Source: Citricoccus muralis (GTDB lineage: Bacteria > Actinomycetota > Actinomycetes > Actinomycetales > Micrococcaceae). From it: a DNA stretch of 64,000 bases. Shown here in pieces: positions 7,751 to 17,843 of the stretch (position 1 is the first letter of the stretch; each line of letters starts with the position of its first letter). A program made the position numbers and the translations under genes. The notes beneath the pieces were generated by a model, which was not told the DNA's origin, did no database searches, and saw nothing but the letters and a program-made list of their open reading frames with translations. The stretch is taken from the NCBI RefSeq assembly GCF_029637705.1, contig NZ_CP121252.1, forward strand, positions 930,001-994,000, read 5' to 3'.

Positions 7751-9503
7751 CCAGGGTTCCGTGCGCGTCCCAGAGACGATGGCGCCATCCACCTTGGCCC
7801 CGGCCCAGGAGCACCAGGTGCCCTCGGCTTGGAAGTCCGTGTGGTCGTATGCCGAGCATTTTCTGAGGAATCTGCGTCGTTACGGCACCGTCGTGCTGGT
7901 GGAGGCTGTGGGCGAGCCGTTGATCTATCTGATGGCCATGGGCTTAGGCCTCGGATCGCTGATCGGCGGTGGCGAAGCCAGCATCGGGGGAGTGGACTAC
8001 GTCGCGTTTCTTGCTCCGGCGCTACTGGCCGCAAGCATCCTGACCTCGGGAAGCCCGGAATTCACCTACCCGATCATGGGTGGGTTCTCCTGGAACAAAA
8101 CCTTTTACGCCGCCCAAGCAACGGTGCTGCGACCCTGGCATATCGCCGCCGGGCACGTGGTGGGTGTGACCATCCGCTTCCTGATCCAGGCCACCCTGTT
8201 CCTGCTGATGATGTTGCCTTTCGGTGTCGTCAGCTCACCCTGGGCATGGGTGCAAATTTTCACCGCAACGGCCGGCGGGTTGGCGATCGGGCTGCCACTG
8301 ATGGCCTACGCGGCCAGTCTGCGCCGCGACACCGGGCAATTCGCCATGGTCCAGCGGTTCATCATCATGCCGATGTTCTTGTTTTCGGGGACGTTCTATG
8401 CGCTGAACACGCTTCCGCTGGCGCTGCAGTGGATCGGGTGGATTTCACCGCAGTGGCACGCCGCGCAATTGGGGCGCATCCTCACCTACGGGATGGACAA
8501 CCCGGGCTGGCTCACCGCCGTGCACGTGGGGTATCTGCTCGTGTTGTGCGCGCTGGGCTGGATGGCTGTGGCGCGCGTCTTCGAGAGCCGGCTCGGAGGC
8601 AGTGACCGATTCTCCATTTCGTCGCGTGAGTTGACGAAGCGCTCCGCGAAAGCTGCCCGTGCCGCCCAAGATGCCTACATCGGCACGGTCCCTGACATGC
8701 CCGCCATTGAAGTACGTCAGGGCGCCTTTTCTGCGATGTATGCCGGCAACATCCGGGCCGTGATGGAACGTGGATTCCGGGCGCTGAAGACGAGTAATTG
8801 GGGCATTTTTATCTCCGGGTTCTTTGAGCCGGTGCTCTATCTGCTCTCCCTGGGGCTGGGCCTCGGGGCACTCGTTGGTGTGGTGCAAGGACCCGCTGGA
8901 CCGATGGAATACGGTGCGTTTATCGCACCGGCACTGTTGGCGGTCTCGGCAATGAACGGTGCCATTTACGATTCGACCTGGAACGTGTTCTTCAAGCTGC
9001 GTCACGCCAAGCTCTACCGTACGATGCTGACAACTTCGGTGGGCCCGCTCGACGTGGCGATGGGGGAGATCGGTATGGCGCTGCTGCGCGGAGGGATCTA
9101 TTCCACGGCCTTCATGATGGTGATGGCCGTATTGGGCTACCTCACGAGCTGGTGGTCGTTGTTGCTCGTGCCAGCCGCACTGTTGGTGGCCTTCGCGTTC
9201 GCCTCGCTGGGTATGGCCATCACCAGTTATATGCGTACCTTCCAACAGATGGACTGGATCTGGATCGTCATGATGCCGATGTTCCTGTTCTCGGCCACGT
9301 TTTTTCCACTGAGCGTCTATCCGGCCGTGATTCAGGGCTTTATTCAGGCACTGCCACTCTGGCACGCCGTCGAGCTGATGCGTCAGCTCTCCGTCGGTGC
9401 CTTCAGCGGTGTGACGTTCATCCACCTGGGCTATTTCGCGGTGATGATCACCGTGGGCATCTGGTTCACCACGCACCGATTGCGTGCGCTGTTCCTGCGC
9501 TGA
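7743..9503 (+). CDS. ABC-2 exporter permease with two fused membrane modules
   Basis: 586 aa, about twice the length of a single DrrB-type permease. Two homologous modules (about residues 40-285 and 335-585) each have roughly six membrane segments and share phrases such as EPxIYLxxxGLGLG / EPVLYLLSLGLGLG, FIMPMFLFSGTFY / VMMPMFLFSATFF and LPLWHAVELMRQLS. The linker (about 286-330) is charged. One ATPase gene with a fused heterodimer-like permease suggests the whole membrane pore is on one chain. The start is TTG at 7743 overlapping the ATPase gene; the ATG at 7779 is an alternative. Confidence 0.88.
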   Translation: MTDQGSVRVPETMAPSTLAPAQEHQVPSAWKSVWSYAEHFLRNLRRYGTVVLVEAVGEPLIYLMAMGLGLGSLIGGGEASIGGVDYVAFLAPALLAASILTSGSPEFTYPIMGGFSWNKTFYAAQATVLRPWHIAAGHVVGVTIRFLIQATLFLLMMLPFGVVSSPWAWVQIFTATAGGLAIGLPLMAYAASLRRDTGQFAMVQRFIIMPMFLFSGTFYALNTLPLALQWIGWISPQWHAAQLGRILTYGMDNPGWLTAVHVGYLLVLCALGWMAVARVFESRLGGSDRFSISSRELTKRSAKAARAAQDAYIGTVPDMPAIEVRQGAFSAMYAGNIRAVMERGFRALKTSNWGIFISGFFEPVLYLLSLGLGLGALVGVVQGPAGPMEYGAFIAPALLAVSAMNGAIYDSTWNVFFKLRHAKLYRTMLTTSVGPLDVAMGEIGMALLRGGIYSTAFMMVMAVLGYLTSWWSLLLVPAALLVAFAFASLGMAITSYMRTFQQMDWIWIVMMPMFLFSATFFPLSVYPAVIQGFIQALPLWHAVELMRQLSVGAFSGVTFIHLGYFAVMITVGIWFTTHRLRALFLR

Positions 9504-9505
9504 CG

Positions 9506-9544
9506 ACCAGGGCGCCCTCACCGTAGCGGTGAGGGCGCCCTGGT
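9506..9544. terminator. Bidirectional terminator, ABC operon / MFS gene
   Basis: A perfect 18-bp stem (9506-9523 with 9527-9544) with a TAG loop lies between the convergent ends of the ABC permease gene and the transporter gene. Confidence 0.85.
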
Positions 9545-9573
9545 ACAGGTATAGGGGATCAGGGAGGCGGAGG

Positions 9574-10998
9574 TCAGGCCCCGATGTGCTGTCGTGACGA
9601 GTCCGTCGCGGCGGAGCCATGCTGGGCCGGGACCGTGAAGGTCTGCGCTGGCTCGAACACCGTCATCCCGGTGGATTGCTCCTGCTCATTGTTGATCGAC
9701 AGGTCAATACCCTTGCGATCGCGGACCAGGGTGACAGCCACCAAACCGAGCACCACCATCACGCACAGGTAGATCGAGATCGCCATGGAAGTGCCGGTGG
9801 CGTCCAGCAGCGCCTGGGCGATGGTCGGTGCGAAGGCACCGCCGATGACCGCGCCGAGGGCGTAGGAGATGGACACTCCGGAGAACCGCACCGAGGCCGG
9901 GAACAGTTCCGAATACAAAGCCGCCTGCGGCCCGTAGGTCAGGCCCGTACCGATGCAGACCAGCAGCATCGCCAGGTACACCATGGCCAGGGACCCGGTG
10001 TTGATCAGGATGAAGAGCAGGAACACCGAGGGGATCAGCCAGATGTAACCGATGATGTAGGTGCGACGTCGACCGATCTTGTCCGACAGTGGACCCGACG
10101 CTAGGGTGGAGAGGAACCACACCGCCGAAGCGAAGCTCATGGCCACCAGGATCTCGGTGCGATCGAAGCCGATGGTGTCGGTGGTGGCGTAGGCCGGCAG
10201 GAATCCGCCGGTGGACATGTAGCCCACGGCATTGTTGCCCGAGAAGATGAGTGCGGCAATGATGACGAGGTACCAGTAGCGTCGGAACAGCTCCACGATC
10301 GGGACCTTCGCCTGCTCCTTCTTTTCCGCCATCTCCTGGAACACGGGGGACTCATCGACGGCAATACGCACCACATAACCCACCACGATCAGCACGATCG
10401 ACAGCAGGAACGGAACGCGCCAGCCCCACTCCAGGAACGCATCACCGGGAGCGATGACGCCGGTCATCAGGGCAGTGATGCCGGTGGCCATCAGCATGCC
10501 CAGCGGCACGCCGAGCTGCGGCACGCAGCCGGCCAAGCCACGGCGCTTGGCCGGTGCGTGCTCGACTGCCATCAGGACCGCTCCGCCCCATTCGCCGCCG
10601 GCGGAGATGCCCTGCACGATGCGCAACACCAGTAGCAGGATCGGCGCGACGATGCCCAGCGTCTCGTAGGTGGGAAGCAGGCCGATGAGCGTGGTGGCCA
10701 CACCCATGCCGATCAGGGTAACCATCAGAATGAAGCGGCGTCCCAGTTTGTCGCCGTAGTGGCCTGCGAGGAAAGCGCCGAGTGGGCGGAACAAGAAGGA
10801 GATACCCACGGAGGCAAAGGAGATGAGTAGGCCGATCGACGGTCCGGCCGGTTCGAAGAACAGCTGCGCAAAGACCAGACCGGCCATCGTTGCGTAAATG
10901 AAGAAGTCGTACCACTCGATGGTGGTGCCGATCAGCGTGGCGGCAGCGACTCTTTTTTGATTGGAGGAGCGGCTGTATTGCGGAGTCTCGACAGACAT
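9574..10998 (-). CDS. MFS metabolite:proton symporter (MHS/ShiA-like)
   Basis: 474 aa with twelve predicted membrane segments. The N-terminus TTIEWYDFFIYATMAGLVF and the loop GHYGDKLGRRFILM are hallmarks of the metabolite:H+ symporter branch (ProP, ShiA, KgtP), which imports organic acids, betaines or related solutes. The C-terminal ~50 residues are hydrophilic. AAGGAA precedes the ATG at 10998. It is divergent from a LysR regulator across about 150 bases, suggesting that regulator controls it. The substrate cannot be read from the sequence. Confidence 0.88.
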   Translation of the reverse strand: MSVETPQYSRSSNQKRVAAATLIGTTIEWYDFFIYATMAGLVFAQLFFEPAGPSIGLLISFASVGISFLFRPLGAFLAGHYGDKLGRRFILMVTLIGMGVATTLIGLLPTYETLGIVAPILLLVLRIVQGISAGGEWGGAVLMAVEHAPAKRRGLAGCVPQLGVPLGMLMATGITALMTGVIAPGDAFLEWGWRVPFLLSIVLIVVGYVVRIAVDESPVFQEMAEKKEQAKVPIVELFRRYWYLVIIAALIFSGNNAVGYMSTGGFLPAYATTDTIGFDRTEILVAMSFASAVWFLSTLASGPLSDKIGRRRTYIIGYIWLIPSVFLLFILINTGSLAMVYLAMLLVCIGTGLTYGPQAALYSELFPASVRFSGVSISYALGAVIGGAFAPTIAQALLDATGTSMAISIYLCVMVVLGLVAVTLVRDRKGIDLSINNEQEQSTGMTVFEPAQTFTVPAQHGSAATDSSRQHIGA

Positions 10999-11151
10999 AC
11001 AGATTCCTTGGGGGTGACGCGCTCTTGTCGGCGCTGTGGTCAGGACTGTCTTCCATTGTGTTCCGACTCACACCGCACGTAAACTGGTATTTAGATAACA
11101 CCAACCACGGTTTTCCTGAGGTGTTCGCCGTGTGAGCAGAGGAAGGTGCGC

Positions 11152-12072
11152 ATGCCACGATTCACGCTGCGGCAGATGGAGGCGCTGCTCTCGGTGGCGG
11201 AAACCGGGTCCATTGCACAGGCTGCCCGTCAGCTGGGGCTCTCGGCGTCGGCGGTGACCGGCGCCTTGAATGAGCTGGAGCGGGCGCTGGATTCCACGCT
11301 CACGATTCGGCGCAAAGCGCATGGGGTGACCCTGACGCCGACCGGAGTGCATGTGGCCGAGGAAGCGCGCACGCTGATGTCACTGTCGGAGGAGATCGAG
11401 CAGTCCACGCGCGGTTCCCAGGGGGATGTTCACGGGCGACTGTCCATCGGATCTTATGTTTCGCTCGGCCCCACGGTGCTGACGCCCCTGCTGGCCGAAG
11501 TAGCTGGGAAGCATCCCGGCGTTGAAGTCGAATTTTCCACGGGATCCCAAGAGCAGATGTGCCAGCGGGTGCTTTCCGGGGATCTGGACCTGGCGGTGGC
11601 GTACGATTTGAACCTTCCGGCGGGGCTTCGGACGGTGCCGCTAGGAAGATTCACTCCGCACGCGGTGCTACCGCAGAATCACCCGTTGACCGAGCAAGCG
11701 ACCGTATCCCTGCGCCAGTTGGCCTCTGAGCCCATGATCATGCTGGATATTTCGCCGAGCCGGGAGAATACCTTCTTGTTGTTCACCGCTGAAGGCATCA
11801 CCCCCACCATCGCCTACCGCACCACCGACTTCGAAGTGAGCCGGTCCATGGTGGGGGCGGGGCTGGGATACGCCATTCTGACTCAGCGTCCGGCGGGGGA
11901 CCGCACCTATACCGGGCAACCGCTGGAAGTGCGCCGGCTACACCCGCGGGTGCGCAGTCTGGATGTGGTGATGGTCTGCAATGCCCGCGCCCGGCTGTCT
12001 CGCCCGGCCGCGGTGATGATGGAGATCGCCCAGGCGCTACCCGCCCACGTGCTGCATCCCTCCGATCCTTGA
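11152..12072 (+). CDS. LysR-family transcriptional regulator
   Basis: 306 aa. The N-terminal winged helix-turn-helix (FTLRQMEALLSVAETGSIAQAARQLGLS, residues 3-30) is typical of LysR proteins and is followed by a periplasmic-binding-like effector domain from about residue 90. The ATG at 11152 has AGGAAGG 5-6 bases upstream; an in-frame GTG two codons earlier overlaps that site. It is divergent from the MHS transporter, so the imported solute or a product of it is the likely co-inducer. Confidence 0.92.
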   Translation: MPRFTLRQMEALLSVAETGSIAQAARQLGLSASAVTGALNELERALDSTLTIRRKAHGVTLTPTGVHVAEEARTLMSLSEEIEQSTRGSQGDVHGRLSIGSYVSLGPTVLTPLLAEVAGKHPGVEVEFSTGSQEQMCQRVLSGDLDLAVAYDLNLPAGLRTVPLGRFTPHAVLPQNHPLTEQATVSLRQLASEPMIMLDISPSRENTFLLFTAEGITPTIAYRTTDFEVSRSMVGAGLGYAILTQRPAGDRTYTGQPLEVRRLHPRVRSLDVVMVCNARARLSRPAAVMMEIAQALPAHVLHPSDP

Positions 12073-12139
12073 TCAGCCCTGGGCGGAGCGGAGGCTCAGA
12101 ATTCGTTCCCGACCCCGCTGATGGGCGATACTGGACACC

Positions 12140-12688
12140 ATGCAGTCCGTGGAATCCGCTTCGTCCTCCTCGCCCGCTTCCCGCGCCGCCGCCGGCCTGG
12201 GCTCGAAAATCACCTTCGCCGTGATGATCACAGTGCTGTTGGTGGCGATCGTTTTTGCCGCCAATCAGAACCACATCATCGGCTGGCTGGTCGTCGCCAT
12301 CTCCGCCGGCTGGTTGATCCTCGCCACCGCCGTCGTGCTCTTCGTGCGCCGCGGTGCCCGCGCGGTGAACAATCAGGTCAAGAACGCCCAAGCCACCTTC
12401 GCAGCCCAACAGAACGCCCAGCGCGCCGACACCGCCTCAGCACAGCCCGCAGGTGATCCGATGCGCGACTCCAAGCTGGACCACTCCTTCAAGATCGTCG
12501 AGGTACAGACCCGCGTCGTCAATGAGGAACTCCGCAAGGGTGCCGAGGCCGACCAACAGATGATCGAACGCGCCCTGGAAACCATCGCCATGACCTCCTC
12601 CAATGCGCGCGACATGATCAACCCCGATCGTGCGCAGCAACGGAACAACGACAGCGAACCGCCGATCTCCGGCGACGTCATCAACTAA
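12140..12688 (+). CDS. Membrane protein with two TM segments, unknown function
   Basis: 182 aa, not recognised. A Ser/Ala-rich N-terminus (1-20) is followed by two hydrophobic segments (about 24-42 and 48-69) and then a basic, mostly helical cytoplasmic tail (RRGARAVNNQVKNAQATF onward), probably partly coiled coil (EELRKGAEADQQMIERALETI). No ribosome-binding site is seen; GATACT lies seven bases before the ATG, so it may be leaderless. The xth gene follows by 62 bases from its own promoter. Confidence 0.6.
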   Translation: MQSVESASSSSPASRAAAGLGSKITFAVMITVLLVAIVFAANQNHIIGWLVVAISAGWLILATAVVLFVRRGARAVNNQVKNAQATFAAQQNAQRADTASAQPAGDPMRDSKLDHSFKIVEVQTRVVNEELRKGAEADQQMIERALETIAMTSSNARDMINPDRAQQRNNDSEPPISGDVIN

Positions 12689-12738
12689 GGCACCTCGGGT
12701 GTGGCGGACACACCACGGAGCGGGGATGGCAGACCACG

Positions 12739-12751
12739 TATGCTGTCAGGG
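12739..12751 (+). promoter_or_regulatory. Leaderless promoter of xth
   Basis: TATGCT (12739-12744) lies exactly six bases before the GTG at 12751, and no ribosome-binding site is present. Confidence 0.55.
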
Positions 12752-13653
12752 TGAGTGAATCGACGCAGACTGAAACCCCCGCAGAACCCGTGATCCACGC
12801 GAACGCCCACGATCCCAAAGCCGATGGTGCGCTGCGTATCGCCACGATCAACGTCAACGGCATCCGTGCCTCACACCGCAAAGGCATGACCGACTGGTTT
12901 GCCGGCCGTGGCGTGGATCTGATGACCCTGCAGGAAGTCCGCGCACCCGCCGACATTACCCGCACTCTCATCGACGAGATCACCGCAAAAGAGTGGGACG
13001 AAGCGCACGTGCACGACGCCGTTGCTGCGGCCAAGGGCCGCGCCGGAGTGGCTATCGCCTCCCGTTTCCCCTTGATCGATACCCGGGCCCACCTGAATGA
13101 TGCTGACTCTTACTTCAGCGAGGCCGGCCGCTGGGTCGAAGCCGATGTGAACGCTCCCGACGGCAAGGTGCTGACGGTCGTCTCCGCCTACGTGCACTCC
13201 GGTGAGGCCGACACCCCGAAACAGATCGACAAGTACCGGTTCCTGGACGAAATGATCCGGCGCCTGGGTGAACTGCGCGCGACGGGAAACCACGTACTGG
13301 TCACCGGCGACCTGAACGTTGGGCACACCCAGAACGACATCAAGAACTGGAAGGGCAACGTCAAGAAGTCGGGATTTCTGCCCGAGGAGCGCGCCTACTT
13401 TGACCTGTTCTTCGGCGAGGAATTGGGCTACGTCGATGTCGCGCGCTCGCTGGCCGGAGACGTGCCCGGGCCCTATACCTGGTGGTCCATGCGTGGTCAG
13501 GCTTTCGATAACGACACCGGATGGCGCATCGACTACCAGATGGCCACCCCAGAGCTGGCCGCGCTGGCCACCAAATCCGTGGTCGACCGTGCGCCCAGCT
13601 GGGGCACCCGGTTCTCCGATCACGCCCCGCTCGTCGTCGACTTCCAATTCTGA
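12751..13653 (+). CDS. xth: Exodeoxyribonuclease III / AP endonuclease
   Basis: 300 aa. It repairs abasic sites in DNA and degrades 3' ends. Motifs of the exonuclease III fold are clear: TINVNGIRA (about 31-39), [10 protein letters not shown] with the metal-binding Glu, [16 protein letters not shown] (Asp/Asn), [21 protein letters not shown] and the catalytic His in [11 protein letters not shown] at the C-terminus. An N-terminal extension of about 25 residues precedes the fold. trpS follows after 32 bases. Confidence 0.95.
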   Translation: MSESTQTETPAEPVIHANAHDPKADGALRIATINVNGIRASHRKGMTDWFAGRGVDLMTLQEVRAPADITRTLIDEITAKEWDEAHVHDAVAAAKGRAGVAIASRFPLIDTRAHLNDADSYFSEAGRWVEADVNAPDGKVLTVVSAYVHSGEADTPKQIDKYRFLDEMIRRLGELRATGNHVLVTGDLNVGHTQNDIKNWKGNVKKSGFLPEERAYFDLFFGEELGYVDVARSLAGDVPGPYTWWSMRGQAFDNDTGWRIDYQMATPELAALATKSVVDRAPSWGTRFSDHAPLVVDFQF

Positions 13654-13685
13654 CCCGCCTCCGCTCATCCTTCGCGAAAGACATC

Positions 13686-14804
13686 ATGACCGATACTTCC
13701 TCGTCCCTGCAGCGCCTCAGCCCCGCCGATGTGCTGGCCACGGATCTCTCCGCCACCGCCCACCTGACGGGTGTCTCCGACCGGCACCGGGTGCTCTCCG
13801 GCATGCAGCCCTCCGCCGACTCGCTGCACCTGGGAAACTACCTGGGCGCGCTAGTGAACTGGACGAAGGTGCAGGACGACTTCGACGCGTTCTACTTCAT
13901 CCCGGACCTGCACGCGATCACCACCCCCCAGGATCCCGCCTCGGTCGCGCAGCGCACACGGGTGGCCGCGGCACAGTTCATCGCCGGGGGGATTGACGCC
14001 GAGCGCTCCGTGCTGTTCGTACAGTCCCATGTTCCCGAACACGCCCAGTTGGCCTGGGTGCTGACCTGCATGACTGGCATGGGCGAGGCCATGCGGATGA
14101 CCCAGTTCAAGGACAAATCCGCCAAGCAGGGAGCCGACGCCGCCGGTGTGGGGTTGCTGGCCTACCCGATGCTGATGGCCGCCGATATTCTGCTGTACCA
14201 GCCGCAGGGCGTTCCGGTGGGTGATGACCAGCGTCAGCACGTGGAGCTCACCCGCAACCTCGCCCAGCGGTTCAACTCCCGTTATGGCGAGACCTTCGTG
14301 GTCCCCACCGGGTTCTACCCCGAGACCGGTGCGCGCATCTACGACCTGCAGAACCCGACGTCGAAAATGTCCAAATCAGCCGAGTCGCCCAACGGGCTGA
14401 TCAACATCTTGGACGAGCCGAAGGTCATTGCCAAACGCATCAAGTCCGCGGTCACCGATACCGGCACCGAGATTGTCTTCGACAAGGAGAACAAACCGGG
14501 AGTCTCCAACCTGCTGACCATTTTCTCCGCTCTGACCGGCACCTCGATTGAGCAGCTGGAACAGGACTACCAAGGCAAGATGTATGGCCATCTCAAGGTG
14601 GACCTAGCCGAGGCTGCCACGGCCGCGCTGGAGCCAGTGCGCACTCGCGCCCTGGAGCTGCTGGACGACCCGGCCGAGCTGGACCGTCTGCTCGCCCGCG
14701 GCGCCGCCAAGGCCCGCTCGGTGGCGGCTCCGGTGCTGGCGGATGTCTTCGCCAAGGTTGGTTTCCTGCCGCCGGCTCCCGCGGCCTCAATCCAAGCCAT
14801 GTGA
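13686..14804 (+). CDS. trpS: Tryptophanyl-tRNA synthetase
   Basis: 372 aa class I synthetase. The HIGH-equivalent is in [10 protein letters not shown] (about residue 50) and the KMSKS loop is intact in [12 protein letters not shown] (about 222). Residues such as [19 protein letters not shown] belong to the Trp-binding region. I start at MTDTSSSLQ; the frame is open further upstream but that part lies inside xth. The Shine-Dalgarno is weak (GAAAG). Confidence 0.97.
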   Translation: MTDTSSSLQRLSPADVLATDLSATAHLTGVSDRHRVLSGMQPSADSLHLGNYLGALVNWTKVQDDFDAFYFIPDLHAITTPQDPASVAQRTRVAAAQFIAGGIDAERSVLFVQSHVPEHAQLAWVLTCMTGMGEAMRMTQFKDKSAKQGADAAGVGLLAYPMLMAADILLYQPQGVPVGDDQRQHVELTRNLAQRFNSRYGETFVVPTGFYPETGARIYDLQNPTSKMSKSAESPNGLINILDEPKVIAKRIKSAVTDTGTEIVFDKENKPGVSNLLTIFSALTGTSIEQLEQDYQGKMYGHLKVDLAEAATAALEPVRTRALELLDDPAELDRLLARGAAKARSVAAPVLADVFAKVGFLPPAPAASIQAM

Positions 14805-14944
14805 CAAGGTGTCATGGGCGGGCGTGCACATCGTCATTGTTCGCTCATGACATGATCTCCGCCTGTGGGTGGATGTGCCTCCGCCGCTGGAATGGCATGC
14901 TGAAGAAGTAGTTTTTTCACACTTTCCAGGAGAGAGCAACCAAC

Positions 14945-15733
14945 ATGTCTCATGTGGCGCCCACTCCGGTTGATGGCCCCGCGCCGTCGACCGAACCCTT
15001 GGTGGAGACCGAGAATCTCATCAAGATCTACGGAACCGGCCAGTCGCGTTTCGACGCGCTCAAAGGCCTGACCTTCCAGATCCAGCGCGGCGAATCCGTG
15101 GCGATCGTCGGTAAATCCGGCTCCGGTAAATCCACGCTGATGCACTTGTTGGCGCTGCTGGACCGGCCCACCGACGGCGTGGTGGCCATGAACGGCCGCC
15201 CCGTATCGAACCTGAAGCCCAAAGAGGTCTCCCAGGTCCGCAACGCCGACTTCGGATTCGTCTTCCAGCAGTTCTTCCTCAACTCCAACCAGACGGTGCT
15301 GGAGAACGTGATCCTGCCGCTGAAGATCGCCGGGGTGTCCTCCGCCGAGCGCAAGCGCCGTGGCATGGAAGTGCTCGAGAAGCTGGACATGGCCGACAAG
15401 GCCAAGAACAAAGCCACGGACCTTTCCGGTGGCCAAAAGCAGCGCGTGTGCATTGCACGAGCCCTGGTCAACAACCCCTCCGTACTGTTCGCCGACGAGC
15501 CCACTGGCAACCTCGACTCCGCCACCTCGGAGATCGTGGAAAACATTCTTTTCGGCCTGCACCGCGACCAGGGCATCACCCTCGTGGTGGTGACCCACGA
15601 CGACGACCTCGCCGCTAAATGCCAGCGCCAGCTGATCATGCAGGACGGCGAAATCGTCGAAGAGCGTGTCACCCCAGTCTCCACCGGACCCGCCACCGGC
15701 CGCCACGCGATCATCGAGGAGGGGCAACAGTGA
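14945..15733 (+). CDS. ABC transporter ATP-binding protein, MacB/LolD-like
   Basis: 262 aa. Walker A GKSGSGKST (about 56-64), Q-loop region FVFQQFFL, signature LSGGQKQRV, Walker B VLFADEPTGNLD and switch His in VVVTHDDD are all intact. This is the subfamily that pairs with FtsX/MacB-type permeases and powers extraction or export of peptides or lipoproteins rather than bulk transport. AGGAGAGA precedes the ATG. The stop overlaps the permease start by 4 bases. Confidence 0.93.
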   Translation: MSHVAPTPVDGPAPSTEPLVETENLIKIYGTGQSRFDALKGLTFQIQRGESVAIVGKSGSGKSTLMHLLALLDRPTDGVVAMNGRPVSNLKPKEVSQVRNADFGFVFQQFFLNSNQTVLENVILPLKIAGVSSAERKRRGMEVLEKLDMADKAKNKATDLSGGQKQRVCIARALVNNPSVLFADEPTGNLDSATSEIVENILFGLHRDQGITLVVVTHDDDLAAKCQRQLIMQDGEIVEERVTPVSTGPATGRHAIIEEGQQ

Positions 15734-17022
15734 AAACCACCGACGTCATCACCTCCGCACTGGGGAACACGATGCGCTCGAAGCTGCGCACCTTCCTCAC
15801 GGTCGTCGCCATCGTGGTAGGCGCTTTCACCCTCACCCTGACCTCGGGGCTCGGCGCTGGCATCAACAAATATGTCGACCAGATCGTCGAAGGCGTGGGT
15901 GACACCAACCAGATTTACGTGATGTCCGGCCAGCAGCAATCCAATCCGATGGCCGGATCTGGAGAGCCCGTGGAATACGAGGAGTCTGCAGCGTCCTCCG
16001 GGGATCAATGGGGGATGACGTCGTTGAATGATGACGACATCGAGGCGATCTCCGAAATCGACAATATCGTCGAGGTCAACCCGCTGGTCTTCGTCTCCGC
16101 GGACTTCATCGAGGTCCCGGATGGCACCAAGTACGCTCTGGACCAGCTGGGCTACCCCTCGGACACTAACGGCATGGAGCTGCTCGCCGGCTCCGCCCCA
16201 GACTCCGATGAGCTGCAGATCATCGTGCCCGACACCTGGCTCTCCGCCCTCGGCGTGGACGATGAGGCCAACGCCGAGGACGTGATCGGAGAGACCGTGC
16301 AGATCGGGCTGACCGACATGGCCCAGCAGCCGCAGACGGTGGAAGCTGAGATTTCCGGGGTCTCCGAGCAAATGCTCTCCGGTGTCGGTGCGAACCCCAC
16401 GCCGTCTCAGGCACTCAACGATGAGCTGTACGAGGTGCAGAACTCCGGGCTCGACGTCGACGTCCCCGAGAGCTACATCCAAGCGATCGCCGTCGTCGAT
16501 GACATCGAAACCAACGAAGACCAGGTCAAAGCCGATCTGCTCGAAGCTGAGTACATCGGCATGACGGTGGAGGACCAGCTGGGCATGATCCAGGGCATCA
16601 TCAACACGGTGACCTGGGTGCTCAACGGTTTCGCGCTCATCGCGCTGGTGGCAGCGTCGTTTGGCATCGTCAACACCCTGCTGATGTCGGTGCAGGAACG
16701 TACCCGCGAAATCGGCCTGATGAAGGCGCTGGGCATGTCCAACGGGAAGGTCTTCGGACTGTTCTCGATGGAAGCCGTGCTGATTGGTGTGATGGGGTCG
16801 CTGATCGGTGTCGGGTTCGGCGTGCTGATCGGGGTGGTCGGCAATGCCGTCCTGGTCAACGGGCCGCTATCCGGGGTCGCTGGGTTGACGCTCTTCGCCA
16901 TCGAACCCGTGCAGCTGCTGCTCATCGTGGCGCTGATTATCGCCATCGCGTTCCTCGCCGGGACCCTGCCGGCGCGACGGGCCTCGAAGAAAGACCCCAT
17001 CGAAGCCTTGCGCTACGAATAA
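15730..17022 (+). CDS. ABC transporter permease, MacB/FtsX type
   Basis: 430 aa. One N-terminal membrane segment (about 19-43, SKLRTFLTVVAIVVGAF), a large acidic extracytoplasmic domain (about 45-290), then three C-terminal segments forming the FtsX domain with the conserved VQERTREIGLMKALGMS loop. The topology is the MacB type. The GTG at 15730 overlaps the ATPase stop, so the two are coupled. Substrate unknown. Confidence 0.92.
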   Translation: MKTTDVITSALGNTMRSKLRTFLTVVAIVVGAFTLTLTSGLGAGINKYVDQIVEGVGDTNQIYVMSGQQQSNPMAGSGEPVEYEESAASSGDQWGMTSLNDDDIEAISEIDNIVEVNPLVFVSADFIEVPDGTKYALDQLGYPSDTNGMELLAGSAPDSDELQIIVPDTWLSALGVDDEANAEDVIGETVQIGLTDMAQQPQTVEAEISGVSEQMLSGVGANPTPSQALNDELYEVQNSGLDVDVPESYIQAIAVVDDIETNEDQVKADLLEAEYIGMTVEDQLGMIQGIINTVTWVLNGFALIALVAASFGIVNTLLMSVQERTREIGLMKALGMSNGKVFGLFSMEAVLIGVMGSLIGVGFGVLIGVVGNAVLVNGPLSGVAGLTLFAIEPVQLLLIVALIIAIAFLAGTLPARRASKKDPIEALRYE

Positions 17023-17072
17023 GGCACCGGAAGACACTCACCACCGTCCGATAAAACAGAGGAGACACTCAG

Positions 17073-17687
17073 ATGTCGAATGAATTCCCCCAGCCCCCGC
17101 AGCAGGACCCGCAGAGCCAGTATGGTGGCCAGCAGCCGGGTAACAAGTACAACACCGCCGCGTATCAGCCCGCGGGTCAGTACGGTGCGCCCCTGCAACG
17201 GCCGAAGGCGTTGGCGACGCTCCGCAATCTGACCATCATCTCCGCCGTGCTCTATGTCATCTCGTCGATCATCGGCGTCATCGCCGGGATGGACGAGGAG
17301 CTCATCGCCCAGCAGCTGCGCGACGCCGGTGGGCTGACGGAGGCCCAGATCGAGGAGTTCCTGGACGCTTCGATGATGATCGGCGTGATCACGGTGATCG
17401 GGATCAGCGTCGTCGGGCTGATCATGTACACCGTGGTCATCATCGGAGTCAGCCTGGCCAAGAACTGGGGGCGGATTCTCGGTATCGTCTTCGCAATCAT
17501 CGGTCTGCTCTACACCGTCTTCGGGGTGATTAGCGGCGGGCTCGACTACGCCGTCTCGTCGCCGCTGATGATCGCCTCCACCGTAGTGTCGGTGATCTGG
17601 ATGCTCGTGAGCATCCTCTGGCTGGTGAAGGCCTTCAGCGCACCGGTACGCGAGTACTTCGCCACCCCACCACAGGCACGCGCCTGA
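17073..17687 (+). CDS. Proline/glutamine-rich membrane protein, unknown function
   Basis: 204 aa, not recognised. Residues 1-45 are rich in Pro, Gln, Gly and Tyr and lack charge, as in many actinobacterial envelope proteins; four hydrophobic segments follow (about 52-70, 105-130, 136-158, 165-188). A GAGGAGAC site precedes the ATG. It lies 50 bases after the MacB-like permease gene and before a strong terminator, so it may be a third member of that operon. Confidence 0.65.
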   Translation: MSNEFPQPPQQDPQSQYGGQQPGNKYNTAAYQPAGQYGAPLQRPKALATLRNLTIISAVLYVISSIIGVIAGMDEELIAQQLRDAGGLTEAQIEEFLDASMMIGVITVIGISVVGLIMYTVVIIGVSLAKNWGRILGIVFAIIGLLYTVFGVISGGLDYAVSSPLMIASTVVSVIWMLVSILWLVKAFSAPVREYFATPPQARA

Positions 17688-17728
17688 TCGCGTGCCCCCG
17701 GTCAGTCCCGCGCTGACCACGTGAACTG

Positions 17729-17769
17729 CGAGCCCCGCCCGGCTCTGACGACTGCCCGGGCGGGGCTCG
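17729..17769 (+). terminator. Terminator ending the MacB-like operon
   Basis: CGAGCCCCGCCCGG (17729-17742) pairs perfectly with 17756-17769 across a 13-base loop. Confidence 0.75.
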
Positions 17770-17843
17770 TTGCTATCGTGGTGAGAACATCAGCAAAGAC
17801 GCGACCGGGGACTCCGGCGCGCACAAACTAAGGGAGCACCGCG

